Assembly (NCBI GenBank): GCA_958427145.1
Contig: CAUAAZ010000039.1
Span: 1 to 18,671 of the forward strand
DNA from: an uncultured Collinsella sp.
GTDB taxonomy: Bacteria; Actinomycetota; Coriobacteriia; Coriobacteriales; Coriobacteriaceae
Reading direction: 5' to 3'
DNA length: 18,671 bases
The translations under genes and the position numbers were made by a program. The notes beneath the pieces were generated by a model. It made no database searches. It saw nothing but the letters and a program-made list of their open reading frames with translations, and was not told the origin of the DNA. Of the stretch, positions 1-5,655 are shown piece by piece (positions within the stretch are counted from its first letter, which is position 1; every line of letters begins with the position of its first letter).

Positions 1-87
1 GAACCTCCAGTCCGGACCGCCCCGCGGTCCAACTTTCTGTCCGCACCCCCCTTTGGCAGCAAATACAGGAACTATTCCACCGCAACT
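1..87 (-). repeat. Dispersed intergenic repeat at the left end (inverted copy of the right-end repeat)
   Basis: Bases 1-50 are the exact reverse complement of 18621-18670. After 15 unrelated bases, a 22-nt block (66-87, ending ACCGCAACT) is the exact reverse complement of 18576-18597. The 50-nt block contains a tight hairpin, GGACCGC-ccc-GCGGTCC. The 22-nt block resembles the arm of the palindrome family at 4587-4661 and 16808-16874 (shared AGTTGCGGTG then AATA). Two copies with conserved blocks and a variable spacer indicate a repeat family. The window probably stops here because assembly could not cross it (inference). Confidence 0.85.
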
Positions 88-395
88 TCTTGTTCGTCTT
101 TTTGGGATGGAGCCGTTTCGGTTTGGTAAAATACCGCCGCACTTGGGAACGGATGGGCTCCGGTGGGCTCCGCGGTCCTCAAAACCGTTGCGAGGCGTGC
201 AAAACGTCTTGGATGTGTTCGATTCACATACGTTCCCGCCACACGCTACCAGCGCTTTTGTGCTCGCGGTCTTGCTGCGTGCCGCAAAGGCGCTGTTTTG
301 TTTTTGCACGAGTTTTTCGTAGCGCCGCTATTTCGGCGGCTGTAGTTAGCATCGTGCACCGGGTTTCGAGCATGCCGATGGAGGTGTTTTGCCGT
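88..395. other. Leader region upstream of mobA, no gene recognised
   Basis: About 300 bases without a recognisable gene. The mobA frame stays open back to base 90, but that upstream translation is rich in Arg, Cys and Ser and resembles no part of a nucleotidyltransferase, so I treat it as non-coding. It is T-rich in places (near 295-318) and can form short hairpins such as GCCGC/GCGGC around 323-340. I see no molybdenum-cofactor riboswitch that I can recognise and no convincing promoter. Confidence 0.5.
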
Positions 396-1028
396 ATGAC
401 TACCGTAAGACGTGCCGATCTTTCTTGTGTCGTCCAAGCGGGTGGGCTGTCCTCGCGCATGGGCTGTGATAAGGCTCGCATGGCGTTTTGCGGCGAGCCG
501 CTCATCGAACGCGTGCTGGGTCGGCTGGCGCCAGTTGCCGGCGAGTTGGTCGTGACGACGTCGCGTCCCAGCGAGCTTGCCTACCTTGAGGAGCGCGCGT
601 TTGGCGGCCTGGTACCGCGAATAGTGTCGGACCTTGAGGGGCCGGCGGGCGCCATGCGCGGCATCGCGAGCTCGCTGGCTGCGGCTCGGCTTCCTCATAC
701 GGCTATCGTCGCCTGTGATATGCCGTTTGTCTCGCCGGAACTCATCGGCGCGCTTGCCGATCGTGTCGAGGCCGAGGCGCTCGACGTGTGCGTGCCGCGC
801 GAGGAGCGGGGGATTGAGCCGCTGTGCGCCGTCTGGCGTCGCGAGGCCTGCGCGCCGATCGCTTGCGAGCTGCTTGCCGGTGACCGCCAGCGCATTCGCT
901 GCCTAATCGATCGGGTGAACGCTGGATATATGGATGAGCCGCAGATCGTTAAGGCCGCGGGCTCAACGCCCTGCTTCGAGAACGTCAATACGCCCGAGGA
1001 GTTTGCGGCGGCCGAGTTACTCGCCTAG
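396..1028 (+). CDS. mobA: MobA-like molybdenum cofactor nucleotidyltransferase
   Basis: A 210-residue protein, close to the ~194 residues of E. coli MobA. It would transfer a nucleotide (GMP in MobA) to molybdopterin-bound molybdenum in the cytoplasm, finishing the cofactor used by molybdoenzymes. The N-terminal nucleotide-binding signature is clear: AGGLSSRMGCDKA at residues 15-27. The acidic metal-binding motif ACDMPFVSPEL lies at about 107-117. I chose ATG 396 because GGAGG at 380-384 lies 11 bases upstream; in-frame ATGs at 372 and 378 lack this and upstream translation is not protein-like. The DUF3343 gene follows after 15 bases, suggesting one transcript, and a molybdenum hydroxylase is encoded 3.7 kb downstream. 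A CMP-transferring MocA role cannot be excluded, but the DK in the signature fits MobA better. Confidence 0.85.
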   Translation: MTTVRRADLSCVVQAGGLSSRMGCDKARMAFCGEPLIERVLGRLAPVAGELVVTTSRPSELAYLEERAFGGLVPRIVSDLEGPAGAMRGIASSLAAARLPHTAIVACDMPFVSPELIGALADRVEAEALDVCVPREERGIEPLCAVWRREACAPIACELLAGDRQRIRCLIDRVNAGYMDEPQIVKAAGSTPCFENVNTPEEFAAAELLA

Positions 1029-1043
1029 ACGATTGGAGTTGCC

Positions 1044-1439
1044 ATGTCTCACGATATCTGTCCCGACACGGGAGAACCTTGCACCTGCGATGGGTCCGAG
1101 CCCTGTACCTGCGGTTGCGGTGGTTGTGGACATACCGCGGAAGAGGAGACTGCTGCCGCGGCGTATCGCGAGTCGCACCGCGAAGGCCCGTCCGGTGATG
1201 CCCTCGACCACGAACGCAAGATCATCGTTTCGTTCGATAGCACTTACGATGTGATGGAATGCGAACAGCTGTGTCTTGCCGCCGGTGTGCCCGGGCGCAT
1301 CATGCCGCTGCCCGGCTCCATTACCGCCGGCTGCGGGCTGTGCTGGGCCATGCCGTTCTCGGGCGATGCGCTCGCGGCCTTCCGCGCTGCCACCGAAGGC
1401 CGCGTAACCCCCGCCGACTACCATCAGCTCGTCCTCTAG
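1044..1439 (+). CDS. DUF3343 (putative Se/S carrier-like) protein with Cys-rich N-terminal tail
   Basis: A 131-residue protein. Residues ~60-103 match the DUF3343 pattern: a beta strand IIVSFDSTYDVM, the block GVPGRIMPLPGSITAGCG and a conserved Cys pair, C97 and C100 (CGLC). DUF3343 proteins are regarded as putative sulfur or selenium carriers and often accompany selenium-related and molybdenum-hydroxylase genes (family knowledge; the biochemistry is poorly defined). The first 30 residues carry seven cysteines (6, 13, 15, 21, 23, 25, 28) in CxC and CxxC arrangements, then an acidic linker, suggesting a metal- or chalcogen-binding tail. ATG 1044 has TTGGAG just upstream. It is probably co-transcribed with mobA. 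Its stop lies 4 bases before the left arm of the palindrome that the IS interrupted. Confidence 0.75.
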   Translation: MSHDICPDTGEPCTCDGSEPCTCGCGGCGHTAEEETAAAAYRESHREGPSGDALDHERKIIVSFDSTYDVMECEQLCLAAGVPGRIMPLPGSITAGCGLCWAMPFSGDALAAFRAATEGRVTPADYHQLVL

Positions 1440-1442
1440 CCA

Positions 1443-1456
1443 CCAAAACCACCACA
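1443..1456 (+). repeat. Left arm of a palindrome split by the IS insertion
   Basis: CCAAAACCACCACA here is complementary to TGTGGTGGTTTGG at 2932-2944, with one extra A. If the IS and one copy of the 4-bp duplication are removed, the arms flank a loop of about 20 bases and form a hairpin directly after the DUF3343 gene, probably once its terminator-like 3' structure. Confidence 0.75.
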
Positions 1457-1466
1457 TTGGGGACAG

Positions 1467-1490
1467 TGAACTGCGCCCCGAAACTTGGAC
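1467..1490 (+). repeat. IS terminal inverted repeat, orfB-proximal end
   Basis: It begins TGAACTGC and ends CTTGGAC, matching the other end at 18 of 24 positions. The outer 8 bases and inner 7 bases are identical between ends; the middle differs. This two-block arrangement is usual for IS3-family ends, where the inner block is thought to bind transposase. Confidence 0.85.
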
Positions 1491-1504
1491 TGAATAAATA
1501 GCGA

Positions 1505-2356
1505 CTACGCCGCAAGGGCCTGGTTCCGGAACTCCTCCGGCGTCAGGCCCTTCAATCTTACCTGCCTGCGCCGCGTGTTCCAATGGGCTATGTACTCCTC
1601 CAGGTCGCGCTTGAAGTCCCCGAAGCTGCCCCACTCCCTGCCGCGGTAGAACTCGTCCTTCACGTGGCCGAAGAGCTGCTCGGTGGCGGCGTTGTCGATG
1701 CAGTTCCCCTTGCGTGACATGCTTTGGGTGATGCCCGCCCCCTCCAGCCTGGAGGCGTAGGACTCGTGCTGGTACTGCCAGCCCATGTCCGAGTGCATGG
1801 TCGGCGCCGCCCCGTCTGGCAGGGCCTCGAGGAGCCGGTCGAGCATCCTGTGCTGCTGGGCGAGGTCCGGCGAGGTCGATATGTCGCTCGCCACGATCTC
1901 CTTCGTGCAGAAGTCGAGCACCGGGGCCCAGTAGGCCTTGGCGCCGGCGACCTTGAACTCGGTGACGTCGGTGCCGAGCTTCTGCCACGGCCCGTCGGCG
2001 CCGAAGTCCCTCGCGATGACGTTCTCGAACGTGCTCCCCACGAGCCCCCTGTAGGAGCTGTACCGGCGGCGGGAGCCCCGGCGGCGTATCCCGCACCGGA
2101 TGCCCATCTCGCGCATCATCTTGAGCACGGTCTTGTCGGCCACGACCGCGCCCAGCTCGGCGCGCAGGCACATGGCTATCTGCCGGTGCCCGCAGCCGTT
2201 GGCGGTGCGCGAGAATATCTCGGCCGCGGCGTCGCGCAGCTCGGGCCTGGTCGGCCTCCGCGGGTGCGCCAGCGCGTAGTAGTAGGTCGACCTCCTGAGC
2301 CCCGAGCACTCCAGCAGGTGGCGCAGGGAGTGCCCCTCCGCCCTCAGCACCCTCAC
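1505..2356 (-). CDS. IS150-group transposase OrfB (DDE integrase core)
   Basis: A 283-residue ORF, the same length as IS150 OrfB (InsK). The N-terminal HTH_21-like region (HLLECSGLRRSTYYYAL, ~14-30) is followed by an rve integrase core. The catalytic acids are visible as GTDVTEF (first D), HSDMGWQY (second D) and the E of FGHVKDEFYRG, with the conserved Asn-rich approach NCIDNAATEQLFG just before it. It catalyses the strand cleavage and transfer of IS3 copy-paste transposition. The product is probably made as an OrfAB fusion of 456 residues through the A7 site at 2410-2416. The listed start is a GTG at 2356; the frame is open back to the slippery site with no stop. Confidence 0.92.
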   Translation of the reverse strand: MRVLRAEGHSLRHLLECSGLRRSTYYYALAHPRRPTRPELRDAAAEIFSRTANGCGHRQIAMCLRAELGAVVADKTVLKMMREMGIRCGIRRRGSRRRYSSYRGLVGSTFENVIARDFGADGPWQKLGTDVTEFKVAGAKAYWAPVLDFCTKEIVASDISTSPDLAQQHRMLDRLLEALPDGAAPTMHSDMGWQYQHESYASRLEGAGITQSMSRKGNCIDNAATEQLFGHVKDEFYRGREWGSFGDFKRDLEEYIAHWNTRRRQVRLKGLTPEEFRNQALAA

Positions 2357-2376
2357 CGCCTCGGCCGCCGCCCTGG

Positions 2377-2874
2377 TCAGAGCCCGTCCCGCTCGACCAG
2401 GGCGCGCAATTTTTTTAGGTAGGCGACCTCAGCCTCGAGCCTGCGGCAGCGCTCCTCGAGCTCCTGCTCGCGGGTGCGGGCCCGGGGTTTCGACCTCGAC
2501 CCCCTCGGCCTGCCCTTCGGGCCGGGCCGCAGCGCCTCGGCGCCGCCCTCGCGGTAGAGCCTGCACCAGCGCTCCAGCGGGGACTTCGACCTGATCCCGA
2601 ACTCGGCCATGGCGTCGGTCTTCGCCATCCCGCCGTCGACCACGGCCGACGCCGCGGCGACCCTCTGCTCGAATGTGTACCTGGATTGTTTCCCGCCCAT
2701 GGACAGCAGCGCCTCGCTTCCGAACGCCCGGTATACCCACTGCCATTCTCTCACGGTCTCGCGGGGGACGAACAGGGCCTCGGCCGCCGGCTTGCAGCCG
2801 ACGCCGGCGTCGAAGAGCTCGACGGCCCGCCTCCTGGACTCCAGGTCGTGCTTCACCCTGAGGTCTATACTCAT
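2377..2874 (-). CDS. IS150-group transposase OrfA (helix-turn-helix protein)
   Basis: A 165-residue DNA-binding subunit. Two helix-turn-helix segments are visible: around residues 13-45 (RRRAVELFDAG...KPAAEALFVPRETV) and 70-105 (EQRVAAASAVVDGGMAKTDAMAEFGI). A C-terminal leucine-zipper-like coiled coil follows (LEERCRRLEAEVAYLKKL), as usual in IS3-family OrfA. The start at 2874 is chosen because GGGAGG lies 6 bases upstream on the minus strand (2881-2886); an upstream in-frame ATG at 2973 lies outside the IS. OrfA normally recognises the IS ends and limits transposition. The A7 frameshift site lies near its 3' end, 31 bases before its stop. Confidence 0.9.
   Translation of the reverse strand: MSIDLRVKHDLESRRRAVELFDAGVGCKPAAEALFVPRETVREWQWVYRAFGSEALLSMGGKQSRYTFEQRVAAASAVVDGGMAKTDAMAEFGIRSKSPLERWCRLYREGGAEALRPGPKGRPRGSRSKPRARTREQELEERCRRLEAEVAYLKKLRALVERDGL
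2410..2416 (-). other. Programmed −1 ribosomal frameshift site (A7)
   Basis: On the minus strand orfA reads CTA AAA AAA TTG. Seven As form the slippery heptamer A AAA AAA. A −1 slip gives ATT GCG CGC and continues without a stop into orfB. The resulting reading length from 2874 to 1505 is 457 codons including the stop, an exact fit for a one-base slip. This is the standard expression mode of IS3-family transposase. Confidence 0.88.
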
Positions 2875-2896
2875 GGAAAACCTCCCATTTCCCGAT

Positions 2897-2920
2897 GTCC
2901 AAGAAATGGGAGGCAGTTCA
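2897..2920 (-). repeat. IS terminal inverted repeat, orfA-proximal end
   Basis: Read on the minus strand it begins TGAACTGC and ends CTTGGAC, the partner of 1467-1490. The ACAG at 2921-2924 matches ACAG at 1463-1466 and is the target duplication. Confidence 0.85.
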
Positions 2921-2931
2921 ACAGGTACCTT

Positions 2932-2944
2932 TGTGGTGGTTTGG
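2932..2944 (+). repeat. Right arm of the palindrome split by the IS
   Basis: TGTGGTGGTTTGG is complementary to 1443-1456. It is the right half of the hairpin that existed before the IS inserted. Confidence 0.75.
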
Positions 2945-3075
2945 AACACGTGGACGAAACAGGTTTGAAACACGGGTTTTGCACGTCAGGCATTCAAAAA
3001 CGCTTCTACCTGCATCGTAATCAAAATGAAACATCTGCTCGTCGGCTTATGTGAAACTTTGCCGCAACAGTGCGA

Positions 3076-3120
3076 TATTATCCATACACGATAAAGCTCG
3101 CGGCGCATAGGGTGCCGCGA
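3076..3120 (+). promoter_or_regulatory. Possible gdhA promoter −10 and 5'-leader hairpin
   Basis: TATTAT at 3076-3081 is a reasonable −10 box; no good −35 box is visible (TGAAAC at 3052-3057 is weak). Downstream, TCGCGGC (3098-3104) pairs with GCCGCGA (3114-3120) around a 9-base loop, placing a GC hairpin in the presumed 5' leader about 35 bases before the start codon. It could stabilise or regulate the message; no known riboswitch is recognised. Confidence 0.35.
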
Positions 3121-3154
3121 CCAACATTTTTCGTTTCCCATCATTGGAGGAAGC

Positions 3155-4510
3155 ATGAGCTACACGCAGAAAGTTCTCGAAGAGCTCAAGGCCCGCTATC
3201 CCGAGCAGCCTGAGTTCATCCAGGCCGCGACCGAGATCCTCGGCACCATCCAGCCGGCGCTCGACGCCCACCCCGAGTACGAGGAGGCCGCCCTGTTGGA
3301 GCGCCTCGTCGAGCCCGAGCGCATCGTCATGTTCCGTGTTCCCTGGGTCGACGACCAGGGTAAGGTTCAGGTCAACCGCGGCTATCGCGTCGAGTTCAAC
3401 TCTGCCATTGGACCCTACAAGGGCGGCCTGCGCTTTAACCCGACGGTCACCCTGGGTATGCTCAAGTTCCTGGGCCTGGAGCAGATCCTCAAGAACAGCC
3501 TGACCACCCTTCCCATGGGCGGCGGCAAGGGCGGCTCCGACTTTGACCCCAAGGGCAAGTCCAACAACGAGATCATGCACTTCTGCCAGTCCTTCATGAC
3601 CGAGCTCTATCGCCACATCGGCCCCAACACCGACGTTCCTGCCGGCGACCTGGGCGTTGGCGGCCGCGAGGTTGCCTACCTGTTCGGTCAGTACAAGCGC
3701 CTGACCAACGAGTGGACCGGCGTCCTCACCGGCAAGGGCCTCTCCTTTGGCGGCTCGCTCGCCCGTACCGAGGCCACCGGCTACGGTCTGGCCTACTTTG
3801 TGGACGAGTACCTCAAGAGCCGCGGCGACTCTTTCGAGGGCAAGAACGTCGTCGTGCACGGCTCCGGCAACGTCGCTATCTACGCCGTCCAGAAGGTCTC
3901 CCAGCTCGGCGGCAAGGTGCTGGCCTGCTCCGATACTCACGGCTGGGTCGAGGATCCCGACGGCATCGACTACACTGTGCTCGAGCACGTCTACAACAAG
4001 AAGCGCTCCGGCCACGACAAGGGCGTCACGCTCGCTATGTACGTTGACGAGAAGCCCAACGCCGTGTGGCACGAGGGCGACGGCCGTGGCGTTTGGCAGC
4101 TGCCCTGCGACATCGCGCTGCCCTGCGCTCGCGAGAACACGCTGCTGCTCGAGGACGCCCAGGCGCTCGTCGCCAACGGCTGCAAGGTGGTCGGCGAGGG
4201 CGCGAACATGCCCACGACCATCGAGGCCACGACTTACTTCCAGGAGAACGGCGTTGCCTTTATGCCCGGTAAGGCTGCCAACGCCGGCGGCGTGCTCGTG
4301 TCCGGCCTGGAGATGAGCCAGAACGCCGAGCACCTGTCCTGGACCTTCGAGGAGGTCGACGGCAAGCTCGAGCAGCTCATGCGCGGCATGTTCCACAACG
4401 TGGACGACACCGCCAAGGAGTACGGCCAGGAGGGCAACTTCGTCATGGGCGCCAACATCGCCGGCTTCCTGAAGGTCGCCGACGCCATGCTCGCCCAGGG
4501 CGTCTGCTAA
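3155..4510 (+). CDS. gdhA: Glutamate dehydrogenase, hexameric family I
   Basis: A 451-residue cytoplasmic enzyme interconverting glutamate and 2-oxoglutarate plus ammonia, close to E. coli GdhA (447 residues). The N-terminal substrate domain shows GGLRFNP (90-96), PMGGGKGGSDF with catalytic K125, and PAGDLGVGGRE with catalytic D165. The C-terminal nucleotide domain carries the fingerprint HGSGNVA (235-241). SD at 259-260, at the end of the second strand, resembles E. coli-type NADP enzymes rather than clostridial NAD enzymes, so NADP use is my inference. The start is fixed by GGAGG 5 bases upstream. Codon use is strongly biased to C-ending codons, suggesting high expression. It is monocistronic, ending at an intrinsic terminator. 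Confidence 0.95.
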   Translation: MSYTQKVLEELKARYPEQPEFIQAATEILGTIQPALDAHPEYEEAALLERLVEPERIVMFRVPWVDDQGKVQVNRGYRVEFNSAIGPYKGGLRFNPTVTLGMLKFLGLEQILKNSLTTLPMGGGKGGSDFDPKGKSNNEIMHFCQSFMTELYRHIGPNTDVPAGDLGVGGREVAYLFGQYKRLTNEWTGVLTGKGLSFGGSLARTEATGYGLAYFVDEYLKSRGDSFEGKNVVVHGSGNVAIYAVQKVSQLGGKVLACSDTHGWVEDPDGIDYTVLEHVYNKKRSGHDKGVTLAMYVDEKPNAVWHEGDGRGVWQLPCDIALPCARENTLLLEDAQALVANGCKVVGEGANMPTTIEATTYFQENGVAFMPGKAANAGGVLVSGLEMSQNAEHLSWTFEEVDGKLEQLMRGMFHNVDDTAKEYGQEGNFVMGANIAGFLKVADAMLAQGVC

Positions 4511-4536
4511 ATCTTCGCTCGACATAGCATGTGATG

Positions 4537-4568
4537 AGGCTCCCAGCTATCCGGCTGGGAGCCTTTTT
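4537..4568 (+). terminator. Intrinsic terminator of gdhA
   Basis: GGCTCCCAGC (4538-4547) pairs perfectly with GCTGGGAGCC (4554-4563) around a 6-base loop, followed by TTTTT. It lies 27 bases after the gdhA stop codon. Confidence 0.93.
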
Positions 4569-4586
4569 CTATCCCGGAGGACTCCT

Positions 4587-4661
4587 CATAACTTGCGGTG
4601 AAATACGGACTGTTTAGCGCCCCAGAGCGGCTAATCAGTCCGTATATCACCGCAAGTTATG
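4587..4661. repeat. Long intergenic palindrome, family A, copy 1
   Basis: Arms of 31 bases (4587-4617 and 4631-4661) are complementary except at two positions and enclose a 13-base loop. The arm core TTGCGGTGAAATACGGACTG recurs at 16811-16829 within copy 2. One of the mismatches, A4602 against A4646, is also present in copy 2. There is no T-tract on either strand, so it is unlikely to be a simple terminator. It stands between gdhA and the hydroxylase genes. Confidence 0.9.
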
Positions 4662-4740
4662 TATGGGTGGGTGGATTTTGTCCTAAAACGGTGTGCGGCC
4701 CCTCGTTTGGTACACTTAAACGTACTGGACAAGTGGAGAG

Positions 4741-5655
4741 ATGGGGGAGAACGTGCTCAAGTTCGGTACCTACGTCCGTGTTGGAAACGCGGCCGAAGCC
4801 TATGAGCTCTTACAGAAGAACCGCAACAACAAGATTGTGGGTGGCGGCATCTGGATGCGCCTTGGTTCGCGTCGCGTGGCGACGGCGATTGACCTTTCGG
4901 CCTGCGGACTCGATCAGATCGAGGAGACCGAGACCGAGTTTCGCATCGGTGCCATGTGTACCCTGCGCCAGCTCGAGCGCCATGCCGAGCTCAACGCGCT
5001 TGTCAACCATGTCTTTGAGTTCGCCGTCCACGATATCGTGGGCGTGCAGCTGCGCAATACCGCCACGGTGGGCGGCAGCATCTACGGTCGCTTTGGCTTC
5101 TCGGACGTCCTCTCCGCCTTTCTCGCGCTCGATTCCTATGTTGAGCTGACGGGCGCCGGCCGCGTGCCGCTCGCGGAGTTCGTGGACATGGGCTACGTGC
5201 GTGACGTGATCGAGCACGTCGTAGTCGTCAAGCACGATTACCGTGCCAGCTATGAGGCCGTGCGCAAGGCCGCGACCGACTTCCCCTCCTTAAACGTCAC
5301 CGCCGCCTGGTGGGGCAACAGCTGGCATGTCACCGTAGGCGCCCGCCCGCTGCGCGCGACCCTGCTGCAGGGCGAGGCGTGCGGTCTGGTGAACGAGCAG
5401 CCTTCCGAGGACGAGCTGCGCGCCCTGGCCGCGTCCGTACGCGCGCTGAGCTATGGCACCAACCTGTGGGGCTCGGCTGACTACCGCCGTCGCATCTCGG
5501 CCCCGCTGGCGATTCAGGCCGTGCGCCGCGCCGCCGGCATCGAGCTTTCGGCTGCGCTTGCCCGCGAGCTCGAGACCGTGCAAGTGCCCAAGTTTGCCAC
5601 GGACGAGTATTCCTGCCGCCGCGTGCCCGGCGTCGATTCTAGCGAGGTGCGCTAA
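4741..5655 (+). CDS. Molybdenum hydroxylase FAD-binding subunit (XdhB/YgfM-like)
   Basis: A 304-residue FAD subunit of a xanthine-dehydrogenase-family enzyme. It passes electrons from the iron-sulfur clusters to an acceptor. The FAD_binding_5 domain is visible as VGGGIWMRLGSR (~33-44) and the flavin-binding block RNTATVGGSIYGRFGFSDVL (~103-122), followed by a CO-dehydrogenase-flavoprotein C-terminal-like region. The start is uncertain: ATG 4741 has GGAG only 2 bases upstream, while GTG 4753 has GGGGGAG (4742-4748) 4 bases upstream. TACACT at 4711-4716 could be a −10 box. The stop codon overlaps the start of the next gene by one base, indicating translational coupling with the large subunit. 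Confidence 0.88.
   Translation: MGENVLKFGTYVRVGNAAEAYELLQKNRNNKIVGGGIWMRLGSRRVATAIDLSACGLDQIEETETEFRIGAMCTLRQLERHAELNALVNHVFEFAVHDIVGVQLRNTATVGGSIYGRFGFSDVLSAFLALDSYVELTGAGRVPLAEFVDMGYVRDVIEHVVVVKHDYRASYEAVRKAATDFPSLNVTAAWWGNSWHVTVGARPLRATLLQGEACGLVNEQPSEDELRALAASVRALSYGTNLWGSADYRRRISAPLAIQAVRRAAGIELSAALARELETVQVPKFATDEYSCRRVPGVDSSEVR

Larger units (their letters stand above)
1467..2920 (-). mobile_element. IS3-family insertion sequence, IS150 group, 1454 bp
   Basis: A complete-looking element with two minus-strand ORFs (orfA, orfB) joined by a −1 frameshift site. It has 24-bp imperfect terminal inverted repeats beginning TGAACTGC, and a 4-bp direct repeat ACAG just outside both ends (1463-1466 and 2921-2924). 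Size, the 165- and 283-residue ORFs and the terminal pattern TGNACTGC...TTGGAC match IS150 (about 1.44 kb, ORFs of 173 and 283 residues, 3-4 bp duplications). No internal stop or deletion is visible, so it may be active. It separates mobA-DUF3343 from gdhA and sits in the loop of an older palindrome. Confidence 0.9.

Noticed and set aside
90..395. N-terminal extension of mobA back to base 90
   Set aside because: The nucleotide-binding signature begins at about residue 12 from ATG 396, and GGAGG precedes that ATG. The upstream translation looks like non-coding sequence.
1017..2309. A long minus-strand open frame overlapping DUF3343 and orfB
   Set aside because: It runs across the IS boundary in a different frame from orfB and has no domain; orfB has the DDE core.
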